From the NCBI GenBank assembly GCA_021736985.1, contig JAIPEW010000002.1, positions 159,844-223,843 on the forward strand: a DNA stretch of 64,000 bases, written 5' to 3'. Positions 36,971 through 46,150 of this stretch are shown here, one piece after another. Under the pieces are notes generated by a model. It was not told the origin of the DNA. It made no database searches and saw nothing but the letters and a program-made list of their open reading frames with translations. A program made the translations under genes and the position numbers. Within the stretch, counting starts at the first letter, position 1; each line of letters begins with the position of its first letter. The stretch is from Clostridiales bacterium. Its GTDB lineage: Bacteria > Bacillota > Desulfotomaculia > Desulfotomaculales > VENG01.

Positions 36971-37158
36971 ATCCCCTTATTTATTTCTAATTATATATAT
37001 TACTTATATCTAATTATATTTTAACAGAACAATACGCTAAACTGTGTGTAAATTACTGCTTTATTATTTTGATTTTAAAGGTTAAACTTTAAAGGATATT
37101 TTTTTTAAAACGAGAATGTTGTAAATTCGTTTAATAATCAGTAAGGAGTGAACTCAAC

Positions 37159-37455
37159 TTGTCCAGTACAAACAAACAAAAGAAAAACAGGATTATAATT
37201 ACTGTTTTAGGACCTGACAAAGTAGGTTTAATATCCGGCGTAGCTAAAATTCTATCTAAAAATAATATTAATATACTGGATATTAGTCAATCTATACTGC
37301 AAGAATTTCTGGCTATGATTCTAGTTGCTGACATGGAAAGAAGTTACATTGATGTATCATCTTTAAAAAAAGAATTAGAAGTTAAAGGGGAAGAATTGGG
37401 AGTACGGATTGACACACAACACGAAGATGTTTTCAACTATATGCACAGGATTTAG
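37159..37455 (+). CDS. ACT domain protein (UPF0237)
   Basis: A 98-residue single ACT domain, [20 protein letters not shown] being the typical ligand loop and helix. The TTG start follows AAGGAGTGA. Ends 14 bases before the PFL-family gene, a pair found together in many anaerobes. It may sense an amino acid for its partner; no experiment is known to me. Confidence 0.9.
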   Translation: MSSTNKQKKNRIIITVLGPDKVGLISGVAKILSKNNINILDISQSILQEFLAMILVADMERSYIDVSSLKKELEVKGEELGVRIDTQHEDVFNYMHRI

Positions 37456-37469
37456 GAGGTAAATCAATA

Positions 37470-38828
37470 ATGTTTTCACTGCAAGAAATAGTAGAAACTT
37501 CCAAAATGTTTCAAGATGAAAAATTAGACATACGAACTATTACCATGGGAATAAATCTACGAGATTGTGCAGATTCCAACCCTAAATTCGCCTGTCAAAA
37601 AATTTATGATAAAGTAACCTCATTCTCCAAAAACCTGGTTAAAGAAGGAGAAAATATATCTAAAGAATTGGGAATTCCAGTAGTAAACAAGCGAATTTCT
37701 GTAACCCCAATTTCAATAATAGCTGAAGCTTCAAACACCAGTAATTATTTAATGTTTGCCGACACTTTAGACCGGGCAGCAAAAGAAGTTGGAGTTAATT
37801 TTATTGGTGGTTTTTCAGCCCTAGTTCACAAGGGAATTACAAGCGGCGATAAAAATCTTATCTCTTGCATACCACAGGCTCTTGCAAGCACAGAAAGAGT
37901 TTGTTCATCAATAAATGTTGCTACTACTAAATCTGGAATAAACATGGATGCAGTATATCAAATGGGACACATTATAAAAGAAACAGCTCAAAAAACTGAA
38001 AAAGAAGACGGGCTGGGTTGTGCCAAACTAGTCGCTTTTGCTAATGTTCCAGAGGATAATCCTTTTATGGCCGGGGCTTTTCATGGTATAGGAGAAGCAG
38101 AAGCTGTTATAAACGTAGGAATCAGCGGGCCCGGGGTAATACAAAGTGCTGTAGATAGAATACCGGGCACTGATTTTGGGACTCTTGCTGAAACCATAAA
38201 AAAAACTGCCTTTAAAATAACCCGCATGGGAGAACTGGTAGGACAAACAGCTGCTTCCAGATTAGATGTACCTTTCGGAATTATAGACATTTCTCTAGCA
38301 CCAACCCCATCAACCGGAGACAGTGTAGCTGAAACACTGGAATCAATGGGATTGGAAAGCTGCGGAACCCACGGCACGACAGCTGCACTAGCTCTATTAA
38401 ACGATGCTGTAAAGAAAGGTGGAGCCATGGGTTCTTCTTACGTGGGCGGCCTTTCAGGCGCTTTTATCCCGGTAAGTGAAGATACAGGCATGATAGAGGC
38501 AGTAGAAAATGGTTCCCTGGGAATTGATAAATTAGAAGCTATGACCTGCGTATGTTCCGTAGGCCTCGACATGATAGCCGTACCCGGTAATACCAGCCCG
38601 GAAACACTGGCTGCCATATTAGCTGATGAAGTAGCCATAGGTGTAATAAATCAAAAAACAACTGCTTTACGTATAATCCCTGCTCCCGGTAAAAAGGAAG
38701 GCGAATACGTAGAATTTGGCGGTCTCCTTGGGAAAGCTCCTATTATGCCGACCAATAAATTTTCATCAGCTGAATTCGTACGCCGGGGGGGGAGAATACC
38801 TGCTCCCATTCACAGTTTAAAAAATTAA
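37470..38828 (+). CDS. PFL family protein (UPF0210)
   Basis: A 452-residue protein of the UPF0210/DUF711 family, related in fold to pyruvate formate-lyase-type enzymes but of unknown reaction. Recognised from the [20 protein letters not shown] start, [13 protein letters not shown], and the C-terminal APIHSL. It is translated with the ACT protein. Full length. Confidence 0.9.
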   Translation: MFSLQEIVETSKMFQDEKLDIRTITMGINLRDCADSNPKFACQKIYDKVTSFSKNLVKEGENISKELGIPVVNKRISVTPISIIAEASNTSNYLMFADTLDRAAKEVGVNFIGGFSALVHKGITSGDKNLISCIPQALASTERVCSSINVATTKSGINMDAVYQMGHIIKETAQKTEKEDGLGCAKLVAFANVPEDNPFMAGAFHGIGEAEAVINVGISGPGVIQSAVDRIPGTDFGTLAETIKKTAFKITRMGELVGQTAASRLDVPFGIIDISLAPTPSTGDSVAETLESMGLESCGTHGTTAALALLNDAVKKGGAMGSSYVGGLSGAFIPVSEDTGMIEAVENGSLGIDKLEAMTCVCSVGLDMIAVPGNTSPETLAAILADEVAIGVINQKTTALRIIPAPGKKEGEYVEFGGLLGKAPIMPTNKFSSAEFVRRGGRIPAPIHSLKN

Positions 38829-38874
38829 TCATGTACCTTTCCTCGTCCGCCCCGAGTATCTCCGCCTTAACACG

Positions 38875-38922
38875 GTTGCTAAAAGAGTTTTCATACTCCA
38901 TTATGAGCCGGAAACTCATAGG
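38875..38922 (+). repeat. Dispersed repeat, tail fragment
   Basis: Contains AGAGTTTTCATACTCCATTA and TGAGCCGGAAACTCATAGGC, matching the 3' ends of the repeat copies at 47842-48220 and 61771-62055. It lies between the PFL-family gene and the thioredoxin-reductase homologue. Confidence 0.6.
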
Positions 38923-39023
38923 CATTTTAAATCGAAAACTTTGCTGGCCGGGTACATAAAAAAAATGAGTGCTTATAAAAATAATAATTAGAAGCAAACA
39001 ATTATTTCTAAGGAGGCACACAT

Positions 39024-40001
39024 ATGTATGACTGCATAATAATCGGTATGGGCCCGGCCGGCCTCACCGCAGGGGTTTACGCTGCCCGGAAAAACTTAAG
39101 CGTACTTATGCTGGGAAAACAATACGGGGGACAGGCAGTATTGACAAGCGAGATAGAAAACTACATGGGATTTGAATATATAAAAGGCCCCGAGTTAATG
39201 AACCGTTTTGAAGAGCAAGTAAAAAAATATCCTGTTGAAATGAGCAGAGAAGAAGTTAACAATATATATCAAGAAGATTCTTATTTTAGAATAGTATGTG
39301 AAGATGAAAAAGAATATCAGAGTAATACAATAATAATTGCAACAGGAGAATCTCCCCGCCGGCTGGGTATCCCCGGGGAAAAACGCTTTACAGGGCAAGG
39401 CGTAAGCTACTGTGCTACTTGTGATGCACCACTTTTCTCAGGTAAAAAAGCAGCTGTAATAGGCAGCGGAAATGACTCTATAGAAGCTGTTCACGACTTA
39501 ATAAAAATAGCTGAACATGTATACTTAATATCTCCGGAAAAACTATCAGCAGATAGGATACTGGTTGACAAAGTAAATAAGGCAGATAATCTTACCAGGT
39601 TAATCGGCTGGACCATCAACAAGATTTCCGGGGAAAACATGGTTAACGAAATTACACTGCAGTCATCAGAACAAGATGAAAAACAAAGTTTATACATCGA
39701 CGGCATTTTTATAAAATCAGGCACAATACCTAATAGCAGTATAGTTAAAGACATGTTAGAATTAAACCAGAATAATGAAATAAAAGTTGATTGCAACTGC
39801 ACTACTTCTATTCCAGGAATATTTGCTGCAGGAGATGTCACCAATATTCCGGAAAAACAAATTATTGTAGCAGCAGGAGAAGGAGCTAAAGCTGCTCTCA
39901 GTGCTAATAAATACCTGCTAAAACAAAATAATACAGATATACCAACTGGCATAGAAACTAGCCATAATATTTTTGGATACAATCAACTCCCAATGCATTA
40001 A
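39024..40001 (+). CDS. Thioredoxin reductase family protein
   Basis: A 325-residue FAD/NAD(P) disulfide reductase. It has the FAD motif GMGPAGLTAGVYAA, the active-site CATC (CATCDAPLF) at about 135, the second Rossmann motif GSGNDSIEAVHDL and FAAGDVTNIPEKQ near the end. The NADP-typical HRRD-like basic residues are not obvious (ISPEKLS), so it may use NADH or reduced ferredoxin instead of NADPH. No thioredoxin gene is next to it. ATG behind AAGGAGG. Confidence 0.9.
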   Translation: MYDCIIIGMGPAGLTAGVYAARKNLSVLMLGKQYGGQAVLTSEIENYMGFEYIKGPELMNRFEEQVKKYPVEMSREEVNNIYQEDSYFRIVCEDEKEYQSNTIIIATGESPRRLGIPGEKRFTGQGVSYCATCDAPLFSGKKAAVIGSGNDSIEAVHDLIKIAEHVYLISPEKLSADRILVDKVNKADNLTRLIGWTINKISGENMVNEITLQSSEQDEKQSLYIDGIFIKSGTIPNSSIVKDMLELNQNNEIKVDCNCTTSIPGIFAAGDVTNIPEKQIIVAAGEGAKAALSANKYLLKQNNTDIPTGIETSHNIFGYNQLPMH

Positions 40002-40045
40002 ACAAGTTTAGTTATATTATATAAAAAGAGGACGCTGAACTATTT

Positions 40046-41011
40046 ATGCAAAAAAATAATTATCCCTTACTGGCTGCCGTTTTGGTAGCCGTTATTTTCG
40101 GTTTTTCCTTTATTTTTACTAAAAACGCGCTGTTTTACCTAAGCCCTTTTCAATTAATTGGCCTGCGCTTCGCCACCGCAGCATTATGTATGACTTTTCT
40201 TGCAATAATTAAAATAATCCCCCTGCACTTGCGCCCCGCACACATGAAAAACTTGTTAAAAATAGCAATCTGGCAGCCAGTAATATATTTTACCTGTGAA
40301 ACTTACGGTATAAAATACACTTCAGCGTCAGAATCAGGCATAATTGTTGCTCTAGTTCCAGTAACAACGGCAATACTTTCCCTGATTATTTTAAAAGAAA
40401 AAATAAATTTTAAGCAGGGTATATTTATAAATGCTGCAGTAATAGGCGTTATAATAATGACATTAGGAAACCCAGGTGCTGCATGCGAAAAACAGTCCTC
40501 TCAATTTTTGGGTTTTTTAATACTTTTTGGAGCAGTACTAGCTGCCGGTTTTTACAATATCTTTAGCCGCCGTGCTTCTACATGGCACAGCCCGCTAGAT
40601 ATCACTTTCATTATGATGTGGCTGGGAGCCATAACATTTAACCTGGTAGGTATTCTACAAAGCTGGTTTAACGGGAATTTAGCCAATTATGTTTATGCCA
40701 TTAAACAGCCACCTGTAATTACCAGCATTTTATATCTTGGCATACTATCTTCTATAATAGCATTTTTTATGCTCAATTACACTTTATCAAACTTAACTGC
40801 TTCTCGTACCGCGGTATTCCTAAACCTTACACCTGTAGTTTCCGTACTGGCCGGCGTGTTTTTTCTTAATGAACACCTGGGACCGTGGCAGTTGTTAGGA
40901 GGAGGAATAATATTACTTGGAGTCTGGGGTACTAATTACTTTACAGAAAAACAAGATACATTAAATGTTTCCGAAAATAAACAAGCAGACATTTCTCCAC
41001 CCTTCAATTAA
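40046..41011 (+). CDS. EamA/DMT-family transporter
   Basis: A 321-residue inner-membrane protein with ten hydrophobic segments in two EamA repeats: GFSFIFTKNALFYLSPFQLI in the first and IFSRRASTWHSPLDITFI in the second. The family usually exports amino acids or other metabolites. Substrate is unknown. Lies 44 bases after the reductase; possibly the same transcript. Confidence 0.88.
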   Translation: MQKNNYPLLAAVLVAVIFGFSFIFTKNALFYLSPFQLIGLRFATAALCMTFLAIIKIIPLHLRPAHMKNLLKIAIWQPVIYFTCETYGIKYTSASESGIIVALVPVTTAILSLIILKEKINFKQGIFINAAVIGVIIMTLGNPGAACEKQSSQFLGFLILFGAVLAAGFYNIFSRRASTWHSPLDITFIMMWLGAITFNLVGILQSWFNGNLANYVYAIKQPPVITSILYLGILSSIIAFFMLNYTLSNLTASRTAVFLNLTPVVSVLAGVFFLNEHLGPWQLLGGGIILLGVWGTNYFTEKQDTLNVSENKQADISPPFN

Positions 41012-41363
41012 GTTTTTATTAAATTAGTCTGCGTACAGTTTCAACTAGAAACAAAAAATATCTACAAAAAACAGATATTAGTATTAATTAAACCTTCACA
41101 ACGTAGTATGAAAACTACCGGGCTTGCCGTCGACCCGTAGAGAGTAAATTGAATCAAACAGTTGCCAGGCTTAACGGACTGAAATTTTTGGAAAAAGAGA
41201 AGTTTTCATAAATCGAAATCATACCTGAGAAAATTCCCCAAAAACAGGGCTTTTGAGGTTGCCCAGTGAGCCATGAATGGCGAATAGAGCGGAAACCCCT
41301 TGATCCCGAGCTTTAGTTTGGCCTGTAAGGTGAATGGAGTGAACGAGAGTCAATGGCAAGCAG
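41012..41363. other. Intergenic region with repeat remnants, no gene seen
   Basis: 352 bases between convergent genes. It holds a possible hairpin CTACCGGG...CCCGTAG (about 41115-41140). A stretch (about 41312-41348, GAGCTTTAGTTTGGCCTGTA then GGTGAATGGAGTG) resembles 47748-47785. No reading frame with a ribosome site was found. Confidence 0.45.
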
Positions 41364-41972
41364 TTAAAATTGAGTTTTCGAGTTAAACTTTACTCTATCC
41401 ATTATGCTGCCCAGTCTTTTACCGGGCTTTCCTTCTTTAAGCAATAACTCCACACAGCTTTTCAGGTACTCTAGTACATGGTCTTCACCAGCCATGGGAG
41501 ACAACCTGCTTGCTAACCTTGGATGACGGCCCAGTTTCCCCCCTGCCAGCACATTGAACCCCCTTTCCTTTGCCTGCATAACACCTTCAGGACAGATATT
41601 TATACATTGCCCGCATTTGAGGCACACACCATAATCAATTACTATATTCCCACTTTGGTAGTTTATCGCTCCCTCTTTGCAGGACTCTACACATTTTCCG
41701 CATTGAGTACAACCTTCTCCTACTTCCGGAATCACTTGCCCCTGCACACCGAAATCCTTTATCTGGGGTTGACTGCAGGAATTAGGGCAACCTGAGAGAG
41801 AAATTTGGAAAACCTGATGATGCATAGGCTTAGCTGTATTCAGGCGGCTTACCTGCCGTGAATTAAACTGCTTATTTTCCATAACTTGACTCAATTTATT
41901 CTCCAGGTTGTCCAGGTCTACTACCCGGTTGGAGCAGTGAAAACACTTTTTTATAATAAAGAAATCGCTAAT
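41364..41972 (-). CDS. Siroheme-reductase-like 4Fe-4S protein
   Basis: A 202-residue protein joining part of the nitrite/sulfite reductase fold (SLSGCPNSCSQPQIKDFG) with two ferredoxin motifs (CTQCGKCVESC and CLKCGQCINIC). Family members in Clostridia begin with a CxxC near residue 10. That part (KKCFHCSNRVVDLD) is present only if translation starts upstream of the first normal start codon (TTG 41894), at ATT 41972, which sits eight bases after AAGGAGG. It is a small electron carrier or reductase; the N-terminal half of a full reductase is missing, as usual in this group. Confidence 0.8.
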   Translation of the reverse strand: MSDFFIIKKCFHCSNRVVDLDNLENKLSQVMENKQFNSRQVSRLNTAKPMHHQVFQISLSGCPNSCSQPQIKDFGVQGQVIPEVGEGCTQCGKCVESCKEGAINYQSGNIVIDYGVCLKCGQCINICPEGVMQAKERGFNVLAGGKLGRHPRLASRLSPMAGEDHVLEYLKSCVELLLKEGKPGKRLGSIMDRVKFNSKTQF

Positions 41973-42006
41973 TTCCTCCCCCTCCTTTGTTCATTTACTA
42001 CTATGC

Positions 42007-42033
42007 AAGAGTTGGTGCCTGTCAGCAACTCTT
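42007..42033. repeat. REP-like palindrome
   Basis: AAGAGTTG / CAACTCTT around GTGCCTGTCAG, overlapping the stop codon of the permease half gene. Same core as the palindromes at 2659 and 49810. Confidence 0.6.
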
Positions 42034-42542
42034 TATTCTCTAATATTAGCTGGTCCTGAAAAATACTCTACCAAGTACCCGATTATAACAATAGCTATAA
42101 AAGTCATGGTTAACCTTACCACAGCAAAGGCAGGGCCCAGGAACTGGATTTCCACCATAATTTGCGGCACCTTTGCTGCTGCCCAAGCCCCCAGGAATAC
42201 AGCAACATTGGAAACCCGGGCCCCCTTTTTTAACAGGGCTACTGCTATGGGAAAGGCAATGTACAGGGGCCCGGTCGGAGCTGTTCCGAACACAAAAGCC
42301 AGTACTATACCCCTTATTCCTGATCCCGACCCCATTTGCTTTTTTACCAGTGACCTGGGAACCCATACCTCAAATAATCCCATTAAAAGGAGTACAGCCG
42401 GCACTATAAGTATCACCTGGAGCAGAAAATTACAAGTCTCAGGCAAAATATCTACCATTTTACCCGGCCATATAATTCCTACCATTGAAAAAACAACCAC
42501 CGCTGCGGGCAAGCTCCAGTATTTTTTCCAAAATTCCTTCAT
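42033..42542 (-). CDS. Half-size permease, second half (ArsP/YraQ type)
   Basis: A 169-residue membrane protein of about four segments. It has the conserved LAFVFGTAPTGPLYIAFP and GAWAAAKVPQ motifs of predicted permeases of the UPF0718/ArsP type, which normally are single proteins of about 300 residues with two such halves. ATG 42542 overlaps the stop of the previous gene (TAATG), so the halves are made together. Cargo unknown. Confidence 0.8.
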   Translation of the reverse strand: MKEFWKKYWSLPAAVVVFSMVGIIWPGKMVDILPETCNFLLQVILIVPAVLLLMGLFEVWVPRSLVKKQMGSGSGIRGIVLAFVFGTAPTGPLYIAFPIAVALLKKGARVSNVAVFLGAWAAAKVPQIMVEIQFLGPAFAVVRLTMTFIAIVIIGYLVEYFSGPANIRE

Positions 42543-43018
42543 TACAGCACCACCCCTACAAGCACACCCAGGATCAGCGCAAAAACAAAACTCAGGCCGT
42601 TGCGCCACAGTGTAAAGCGAAGTCCCAGCTCAGAAGCTTCCAGTGGTGCAGTAACCACGCCCACCATGGTCAGCGTGGTAACAAAAGATGCTGCTATCAT
42701 AACCGAAGCTCCCTGGTCAAGCAGCGAACCGGCAAAGGGAAATGCAACAAGGCCGGGGATAAACGCCACCGCTCCTACTGCAGCCGCACCAAAAACACCC
42801 AACAAACCAGAACTATTTCCCATGTAATGTGAAATGACTTCCCGGGGAACAAAACCCATTACCATGCCAATAAAACCGGCTATAGCCAGTGTGGGGGGAA
42901 GCATGCGTTTCAACATCATCCAGGTTACTTTGAATGCTTTCATTGTTCTATCCCTGTCATATACCAGTGAAACACCCAGGCAGAGAACTACTATTCCGTA
43001 TATTATCACAAGGACCAT
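42542..43018 (-). CDS. Half-size permease, first half (ArsP/YraQ type)
   Basis: A 158-residue membrane protein with a repeat of the same motif as its partner: GAVAFIPGLVAFPFAGSLL then FVTTLTMVGVV. Coupled to the next gene through TAATG. The two probably assemble as a heterodimer equal to one full permease. Confidence 0.8.
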   Translation of the reverse strand: MVLVIIYGIVVLCLGVSLVYDRDRTMKAFKVTWMMLKRMLPPTLAIAGFIGMVMGFVPREVISHYMGNSSGLLGVFGAAAVGAVAFIPGLVAFPFAGSLLDQGASVMIAASFVTTLTMVGVVTAPLEASELGLRFTLWRNGLSFVFALILGVLVGVVL

Positions 43019-43030
43019 ACTGCTCCTCCT

Positions 43031-46000
43031 TTATGCTTGTAAATGTCTTTGGTCCAATATTGAAGACCCTGGCCTTATAATTTTTTTCAAATCATCAAAA
43101 ACAGTGTATACTACTGGAACAACTACCATGGTCAACAAAGTAGATGCCAATATGCCTCCTATTATCGCAGTTGCCAGTGGAGAAAACCTCTCTGAACCCA
43201 GGGCTAATTCAAGTGCCAGCGGGAGCATACCAGCAACATCCGATAGTGCAGTCATCATAATAGGGCGGTAGCGCACGGAAACGGCATTAAAGACAGCATC
43301 CTTACGCCTGCATCCCGCATTACGTTCTTTTATTATATAATCAATTAATAGAATAGAGTTATTAACTACTGTACCGGCAAGCAAAATTAAGCCCAACAAT
43401 ACTGGCATAGATACAGATTTTCCAGCTGCCAGCAAAGCCAGAGCTACTCCGGCAAGTACCAGTGGAATAGCCAGCATGATAGTAACTGGATGTACAAAAG
43501 ACTTAAACTGCAGCATAAGCACCAGGTACACGAGAATAACTGCCGCGCCCAGTGCAGAAAGCAAATCCGACCTGGCGGACGCAAGGTCCGCTTGCTCACC
43601 GGCAATTTCTATGCTGTACCCCTCGGGCAACTGTACCTTCTGTACCTTCTTTTCTATGTCTCCCATTATGTGACTAAAAGGCCTGCTGTACGTGTCTCCC
43701 AATACATCTATAGTACGCTGCATATTTTCCCTGGTCACCAGGTCCGGGCCCGGAGCTATTTTCATTATAGCTACTTGTTTTAAAGGAAACTGTATGCCCA
43801 GGGGAGAAGAAAGGCGCAGCTGTTTAAGATCTTCCAGGTTTTTTCGCTGCTTTTCCCGGTAGCGCACATTAATATCCACTTCTTCCCCTACCAATTCCGA
43901 AGCCGGGCTCCCTTCGATAACAGAGAAAACTTGCTGCTTAACATCTTCCGGGCTCAGTCCTAGCTGTGCAGCCCGTTCTTCATCCACATCCACTTGTATT
44001 TCCGGGTTTTGCAAGGACCAGCTTTTGCGCAGGTTAACTCCCCCGGGGACTTTCTCTAACTTCTTCATCACTTGCCCGGCCAGGTGATTTAGTACTTTGG
44101 GGTCCTTACCACTGATGCGTATATCTACGGGGGCGGCAGTGGTAGCTACGGCAGTATTCCCCTGCTCTTTGACCACAAACGTGTCAATCCCGGGGATTTT
44201 AGCAATTTCACCGCGCAGCTGCTCCTGGATATCCCATATACTTTTTTCCCTTTCCTTCCTGGATGTAAAATTTACCGTAATATAACCCTGGTTTGTATCC
44301 ATTACTCCTGATTCACCCAGGTAAGAACTTCCTTTTTCATAACCAAGCCGGGTATTATAATTAATTACTTCTTTTTCCTTATCTAAAATTGATTCTATTC
44401 TACCGGCCACAGCGGTAGTTTCCTGTAAATTCGTTCCGGGCCGGGTTTGGAAAGAAATAAAGGAGGTCCCGGCATCCATCGAAGGGAGTACTTCCATTCC
44501 CAGCCCGGCTATTAAGCGCGCACCGGCAAAAAGTATCAGTACTGCCAAAATAATAGTTACAGTACGCCTTTTAATGGCTTTATTTAAAATCGCCAGGTAA
44601 AAACTTTTAAATAAATTAATTCCCCGAAAAAAAGGAATAGCAATAAAACCGGCCATCTTTTCCCCGGCCACCCAGGTTCGCCCGTGCAGCAATACCACCA
44701 GCAGCGGAATTATAACTACAGAAATTAACAGGGAAGACAATATTGCCATAATCAAAGTTGACGATAAAGGACCGAAGGTTTTTCCTACAAACCCTTTTTG
44801 AAACAACATCGGTACTAGTACTACTACCGTAGTAATCGCCCCGGCAAAAAGGGGCAGCATAATTTCAGCAGTACCGTCCACTGCCGACCGGTAAAAATCT
44901 TTTCCCAGTTCACTACGGTGCCTGGATATGTTTTCAACCACAACAATGGAATTATCAACTACTATACCGACACTTAAAATCAATGCAGACATGGTAATCA
45001 TATTTAACTCTTTGCCAAAGACATTCATCAAGCCCAGGGTAGACAGAAATGTCAAAGGCATAGATAACGCAACCACCAGGGATTCATTAAGGCTGACAAT
45101 AAACAAAAGTATAACCAGCACCGTAAGTACCAGGGCATAACCTATACTACCAGTCATTCCGCTTACCACTTGCCTGGTAAAGGTTGATTCGTTATCCGCT
45201 GCATTGAACCCAAGATAAGGATAATCTTTTTCCAATGCATCTACTTCTTCCTGTACGGCATTCACTACCTTTACAGTATTGGCATCGTCTTTTTTTAAAA
45301 CATACAGGGCAATAGCTTTTTTACCATTCAAGCGGTAAGCACTGTTAGTATCTTTCACTGCATCCACTACTTTGGCAACATCGTCCACCCGGACAATACT
45401 ACCTTTTCGGGCGGCAATAACAGTTTTTTGAATTTCTTCTACACTGGCATATTCCCCGGTAAACCGTATGGTATATTTTTTGTCACCGTAATCAATGGAA
45501 CCGGCAGAACCGGATGAATTCTTTTGCTTTAGCGATTTTGCTACCTGTGCCGGCGCGATATGCATTGCCTTTAGCCTTTCCCGGTCCAATTGCACGTTTA
45601 CCTGTCTTTGATGCCCTCCAAAAACATCAACTACCGCTACACCTTCAACCAACTGCAAACGATCCTTAATTTCATCTTCGGCCAGGGAGCGCACCCCGGT
45701 TAAATCAACTTTATTGCCGGTTAACCCGTAAGTGATCACCGGGCGGTCAGAAGTGCTGAATTTTAGCACCCTGGAATCAGGAAGGCCGGGAGGCAGTTCC
45801 CGGCCTTCCATAGAAATTGCATTTTGAACATTTACTGCTGCAATGTCCAAATCCGTACCGTATTCGAATTCTACCCCGATAACTGAAAGCCCGTTTTGAA
45901 CAGTGGATTTTACCGAACTCACATCCTCTAAGGTAGCAAATTCTTCTTCCATCGGCTCTGCCACATCCCGGGCCACATCTTCTGCTGCCGCACCCGGGTA

Positions 46001-46150
46001 AGAAGTTAGCACATTAACCGTGGGAGGTGAAGTATTGGGAAAAAGGCTTACCTCCAGGTTCTGCTGGGCATAAATGCCGCCGGTTATTATGACCAGTACC
46101 AGTGCAAAAACAGTATAGCGATGGCGAAGAAAGAGATCTGGCCGCTTCAA
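43031..46150 (-). CDS. RND efflux pump, permease subunit (HAE1 type)
   Basis: A 1039-residue, 12-segment proton-driven pump. Two homologous halves, each with a large outer loop. It has GIVVDNSIVVVENI in segment 4, with the Asp of the proton relay, and NNSILLIDYI in the second half. It starts at TTG 46150, overlapping the adaptor stop. Membrane-located; exports hydrophobic or toxic compounds. No outer-membrane channel gene is near, as expected if the cell has one membrane. Confidence 0.94.
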   Translation of the reverse strand: MKRPDLFLRHRYTVFALVLVIITGGIYAQQNLEVSLFPNTSPPTVNVLTSYPGAAAEDVARDVAEPMEEEFATLEDVSSVKSTVQNGLSVIGVEFEYGTDLDIAAVNVQNAISMEGRELPPGLPDSRVLKFSTSDRPVITYGLTGNKVDLTGVRSLAEDEIKDRLQLVEGVAVVDVFGGHQRQVNVQLDRERLKAMHIAPAQVAKSLKQKNSSGSAGSIDYGDKKYTIRFTGEYASVEEIQKTVIAARKGSIVRVDDVAKVVDAVKDTNSAYRLNGKKAIALYVLKKDDANTVKVVNAVQEEVDALEKDYPYLGFNAADNESTFTRQVVSGMTGSIGYALVLTVLVILLFIVSLNESLVVALSMPLTFLSTLGLMNVFGKELNMITMSALILSVGIVVDNSIVVVENISRHRSELGKDFYRSAVDGTAEIMLPLFAGAITTVVVLVPMLFQKGFVGKTFGPLSSTLIMAILSSLLISVVIIPLLVVLLHGRTWVAGEKMAGFIAIPFFRGINLFKSFYLAILNKAIKRRTVTIILAVLILFAGARLIAGLGMEVLPSMDAGTSFISFQTRPGTNLQETTAVAGRIESILDKEKEVINYNTRLGYEKGSSYLGESGVMDTNQGYITVNFTSRKEREKSIWDIQEQLRGEIAKIPGIDTFVVKEQGNTAVATTAAPVDIRISGKDPKVLNHLAGQVMKKLEKVPGGVNLRKSWSLQNPEIQVDVDEERAAQLGLSPEDVKQQVFSVIEGSPASELVGEEVDINVRYREKQRKNLEDLKQLRLSSPLGIQFPLKQVAIMKIAPGPDLVTRENMQRTIDVLGDTYSRPFSHIMGDIEKKVQKVQLPEGYSIEIAGEQADLASARSDLLSALGAAVILVYLVLMLQFKSFVHPVTIMLAIPLVLAGVALALLAAGKSVSMPVLLGLILLAGTVVNNSILLIDYIIKERNAGCRRKDAVFNAVSVRYRPIMMTALSDVAGMLPLALELALGSERFSPLATAIIGGILASTLLTMVVVPVVYTVFDDLKKIIRPGSSILDQRHLQA

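Noticed and set aside
38743..39021. Minus-strand frame across the end of the PFL-family gene and the gap after it
   Set aside because: Overlaps a well-supported gene, has no ribosome site and runs through a dispersed repeat tail.
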